Shown piece after piece: positions 61,711-64,000 of a DNA stretch of 64,000 nt. The translations under genes and the position numbers were made by a program. The notes below the pieces were generated by a model that did not search any database, was not told the DNA's origin, and saw nothing but the letters and a program-made list of their open reading frames with translations. Source of the stretch: Caldilineaceae bacterium (GTDB lineage: Bacteria; Chloroflexota; Anaerolineae; Caldilineales; Caldilineaceae); NCBI GenBank assembly GCA_019637695.1, contig JAHBVG010000009.1, positions 1 through 64,000 on the forward strand, written 5' to 3'. Position 1 is the stretch's first letter. Each line of letters begins with the position of its first letter.

Positions 61711-63297
61711 CTATTCAACAATATCCGCGTACTTGGCAATCAAGCGCTCGTTCGGATGGACGATGAATCCTTCCACGTTGTTGCGGATCGCCGTCACCTG
61801 CACCTCGCTGTAAAGGAAGAGCCAGGGCGCGTCTTCCCAGATGATCTCAAGGGCGTCAGCGTAAAGCTGCTGGCGCAGATCTTGATCGGCGGTGGCGCGG
61901 GCTTCGTCAAGCAAGGCGTCTACGTCAGGGTTCTGATAGAAGGCGCCGTTGAAGCCTGGCGGGATCTGGCTGGAGTGGAAGAGCGCATAGAGCGCATAGT
62001 CCGCATCCATGGTCGGCGTGGACCAGCCCAACATGGCGAATTGGACCTGATTGTTGGGCTCCTCGGCGCGCACGAAGGGCACATATTGCGGCCATTCCAA
62101 TGTGCGCAGTTCGACCTGTAAGCCTACTTCAAGCAACTGCAAGCGGATAGCGTCTGCCACCAGCGCATCCTGGACGTAGCGACCCGTGGGGTGGTAGAGA
62201 ACGACCTGGGTCCCCTCGGCAATACCAGCTTCGGCCAGGAGCTCGCGGGCGCGATCTACATCACGGGCATAGGGAGTCTGCTGGCTATAGCCGAAGATAG
62301 GCGGAGCCATGGGCGCATCGCTGACACGGGCGGCACCGTCAAAGAGTTCATTGACAATCGACTCGACATCCACGGCGTAGTTGACCGCCTGGCGGACGCG
62401 TGCATCGGTGAAAGGTTCCTTGGTGACGTTGAAGAAGATATAGATGGTGCGCAGGCCAGGGGTTGTCTCAATGGAAATATTGGGATTGGCGGCCAGGCGC
62501 TCCGCTTCAGAGGGAGGTACGCGCACGGCAATATCGGCAGTGCCAGCTTCCACTTCCACCAGACGAGCGCCATCCTCGCGCACAACGCGGAAGATCACCG
62601 TATCGATGGCGGGCTGATCACCCCAGTAATCGGGGTTGCGGGTAAGGACAACTTCTTCGTCACGCGCCCAACTTGAGATCACATAGGGACCGGTGCCGAT
62701 GGTGTTGGCGGCGAGGAACTCTGTTCCCTGTTCCAGCGCGCTGGGGGCGACCATAGCCAATGCCCCGTGGGAAAGATGCGCAGGCAGCGGCGCAAAGGGA
62801 CCGCTGAGTTGGAGTTCTACAGTGTAGTCGTCCACGACAACAACTTCTTCAATGCGGTCGATGAGGAAGCGGAAGGTCGCCAGGTTGTCGGGGTTCAGCA
62901 CCCAATCCAGGTTGGCCTTGACGGCTTCGGCGTTGAAGGGTGTGCCATCAGAGAAGTTGACGCCCTGGCGCAGGGTGATGATCCAGGTGTTCTCCGCTTC
63001 GCCCGGCTCCACACTCTCGGCCAACAGCGGCTCCAATTCGCCCTCTGTGTTCATGTAGAGCAGCGTTTCGTAGACGTGTTCCAACACCGTGAATGACGGC
63101 GAAGCAGTGACTAGATGGACATTCATGTTCTCAATGTCCGTGCCGGTGACAATGGTCAGCGTTTTTGGCCCAGCCGGTGCGGGTTGAGCAGGCTGTGCGC
63201 CGGGTTCGGCAGGTGCGCCAGGGACGGGCGCAACACAGGCGCTTACGATGAGTGTCACGAGCAGCAGCAGCGCTGCCCACCAACTTTTCACTTGCAT
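61711..63297 (-). CDS. Peptide-type ABC substrate-binding lipoprotein (family 5)
   Basis: From ATG 63297 (AAAGGAAT upstream) the 528-residue protein has a lipoprotein signal (MQVKSWWAALLLLVTLIVSA then Cys) and the family-5 solute-binding fold of DppA/OppA: WIITLRQGVNFSDGTPFNAE, LDWVLNPDN, GTGPYVISSWARDEEVVLTR and DYWGDQPAIDTVIF. It binds a peptide or other small solute outside the cell for the two permeases encoded downstream. A promoter lies at 63413-63441. Confidence 0.93.
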   Translation of the reverse strand: MQVKSWWAALLLLVTLIVSACVAPVPGAPAEPGAQPAQPAPAGPKTLTIVTGTDIENMNVHLVTASPSFTVLEHVYETLLYMNTEGELEPLLAESVEPGEAENTWIITLRQGVNFSDGTPFNAEAVKANLDWVLNPDNLATFRFLIDRIEEVVVVDDYTVELQLSGPFAPLPAHLSHGALAMVAPSALEQGTEFLAANTIGTGPYVISSWARDEEVVLTRNPDYWGDQPAIDTVIFRVVREDGARLVEVEAGTADIAVRVPPSEAERLAANPNISIETTPGLRTIYIFFNVTKEPFTDARVRQAVNYAVDVESIVNELFDGAARVSDAPMAPPIFGYSQQTPYARDVDRARELLAEAGIAEGTQVVLYHPTGRYVQDALVADAIRLQLLEVGLQVELRTLEWPQYVPFVRAEEPNNQVQFAMLGWSTPTMDADYALYALFHSSQIPPGFNGAFYQNPDVDALLDEARATADQDLRQQLYADALEIIWEDAPWLFLYSEVQVTAIRNNVEGFIVHPNERLIAKYADIVE

Positions 63298-63412
63298 GAT
63301 GCAATTCCTTTCTGTAGATGCTAGAGTAGGGGTTAAAATTGGAACTTTGTAGACAGCGTGGCTGCCTGAGAAATCCACAGGTACGACGAAACCCTGTAAG
63401 GTACGCTGAACA

Positions 63413-63441
63413 ATTATGACCTAAGCCAGCAGATTTGTCCA
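63413..63441 (-). promoter_or_regulatory. Promoter of the peptide importer operon
   Basis: On the minus strand TGGACA (63441-63436) and CATAAT (63418-63413) are 17 bases apart, each with one mismatch to consensus, about 115 bases before the binding-protein start. Confidence 0.65.
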
Positions 63442-63597
63442 GTCTCACACTGGAATCCCCCTCTTTGTGGGCTTGCGCGTATGGGCATTGGAAAATTTGC
63501 CGAGTTTGATCGATCCCCGCCCTATGGATGGTTGCAAAGGGGTGAAGATGAGGTACGATGAGGACAAACGTTATCAAACAGATAGTTGAGAAGAACC

Positions 63598-64000
63598 GTG
63601 AAAAGACTTTACCAACTTCAGCACTCCCCTCTTTCAATCCTGGCCCTGGCTGGGCTTTCCGCGCTGCTCCTCTGGTTGATCCCAGCAGAACAGACGCTGG
63701 GCAATATTATCAAAGTGATCTTTCTACATGGCGCGCTGGTGGAAGTAGGGCTGCTTGTCTTCGCCGCCGCGGGCCTTGTCGGGCTGGCCTATTTGGTCTG
63801 GCGCACCGAGACATTGGACCGCTGGACCATGCGCTCAAAAGACGGGCGTCATCCTCTGGATCGTCTATGCGCTGTCAGTATGGTTTCGACAGAAACTGGC
63901 GCAAGGGTCAATGGATCGCCTGGGATGAGCCGCGGGTGCGCGCCAGCGCACTCGTCTTGGGATTTTGCATTCTCTGTCTGCTCTTTGTGATCTGGGTTGA
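63598..64000 (+). pseudogene. Cytochrome c assembly (CcsA/CcmC)-like gene, frameshifted, runs off window
   Basis: From GTG 63598 the first 65 or so residues are a membrane segment set (SPLSILALAGLSALLLWLIP, LGNIIKVIFLHGALVEVGLL) recalling CcsA/CcmC heme-handling proteins. The homologous continuation KTGVILWIVYALSVWFRQKL lies in a second frame and IAWDEPRVRASALVL in a third. Two indels within about 120 bases thus break the gene, or sequence quality falls at the contig end. The original frame gives only low-complexity residues after position 75. Confidence 0.5.

Overview
The window is about 57-60% GC by eye and reads as a chromosomal piece of a Chloroflexota bacterium, most like the Caldilineales/Anaerolineae. 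That placement is inferred from the many ABC sugar importers, the mreBCD-PBP2-minC-minD-rodA cell-shape cluster, the NB-ARC/TPR regulator, and a secreted protein ending in an FLPMVSR-type tail. No rRNA, tRNA, CRISPR array or replication origin was recognised.

Layout. (1) 1-4424: a carbohydrate importer whose two permeases are fused into one chain, followed by a glucarate-dehydratase-family enolase. (2) 4508-10444: a decayed accessory stretch. A LacI repressor cut short is joined to a broken permease. It is followed by minus-strand cassette-like genes (GNAT, RibD/DHFR-like, DUF1801, VOC, SDR) with integron attC-like sites but no integrase. A 260-bp IS3-type remnant and a frameshifted antitoxin also lie here. 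(3) 10501-22713, all minus strand: ApnO, a DUF1537 kinase (OiaK-like) and a RuBisCO-like protein, then three apiosidase-like (DUF4038/GH140-type) hydrolases and a MalEFG-type importer. Together this is a plausible route from apiose-containing pectin to D-apionate breakdown. (4) 22765-31600: a STAND regulator divergent from a secreted beta-propeller gene, then a cytochrome P450 and a large secreted beta-helix protein. The two secreted-protein genes share a 44-bp upstream element. (5) 31687-38144: a ribose-type importer operon with a Rieske oxygenase at its 3' end and a near-consensus promoter. (6) 38307-40408: an unknown gene, Dps, a secreted protein and a MITE-like repeat. (7) 40458-52650: cell shape and division genes (minus) diverging from tilS, an RlmI-type methyltransferase and scpB (plus). 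(8) 52700-59612: an island with two WXG100-like small proteins, a coiled-coil protein with a ParB-like end, a broken toxin-antitoxin pair, a membrane-anchored FGE/C-lectin-fold protein and an FtsK/EccC-like ATPase. The FGE-fold gene has a 3' end that looks like a diversity-generating-retroelement target. (9) 59728-63441: a dipeptide-type importer, then the start of a broken cytochrome-c-assembly-like gene at the window end.

Two signals cross the window. Intergenic spacers repeatedly carry 7-nt tandem repeats, usually as two inverted arms. Several genes carry breaks (LacI/permease, the third GH140-like gene, antitoxin, toxin, last gene) that are either real decay or assembly errors. The strongest candidates for something new are the WXG100/FtsK/FGE island with its putative variable region, the integrase-less cassette array, and the apiose/apionate cluster.
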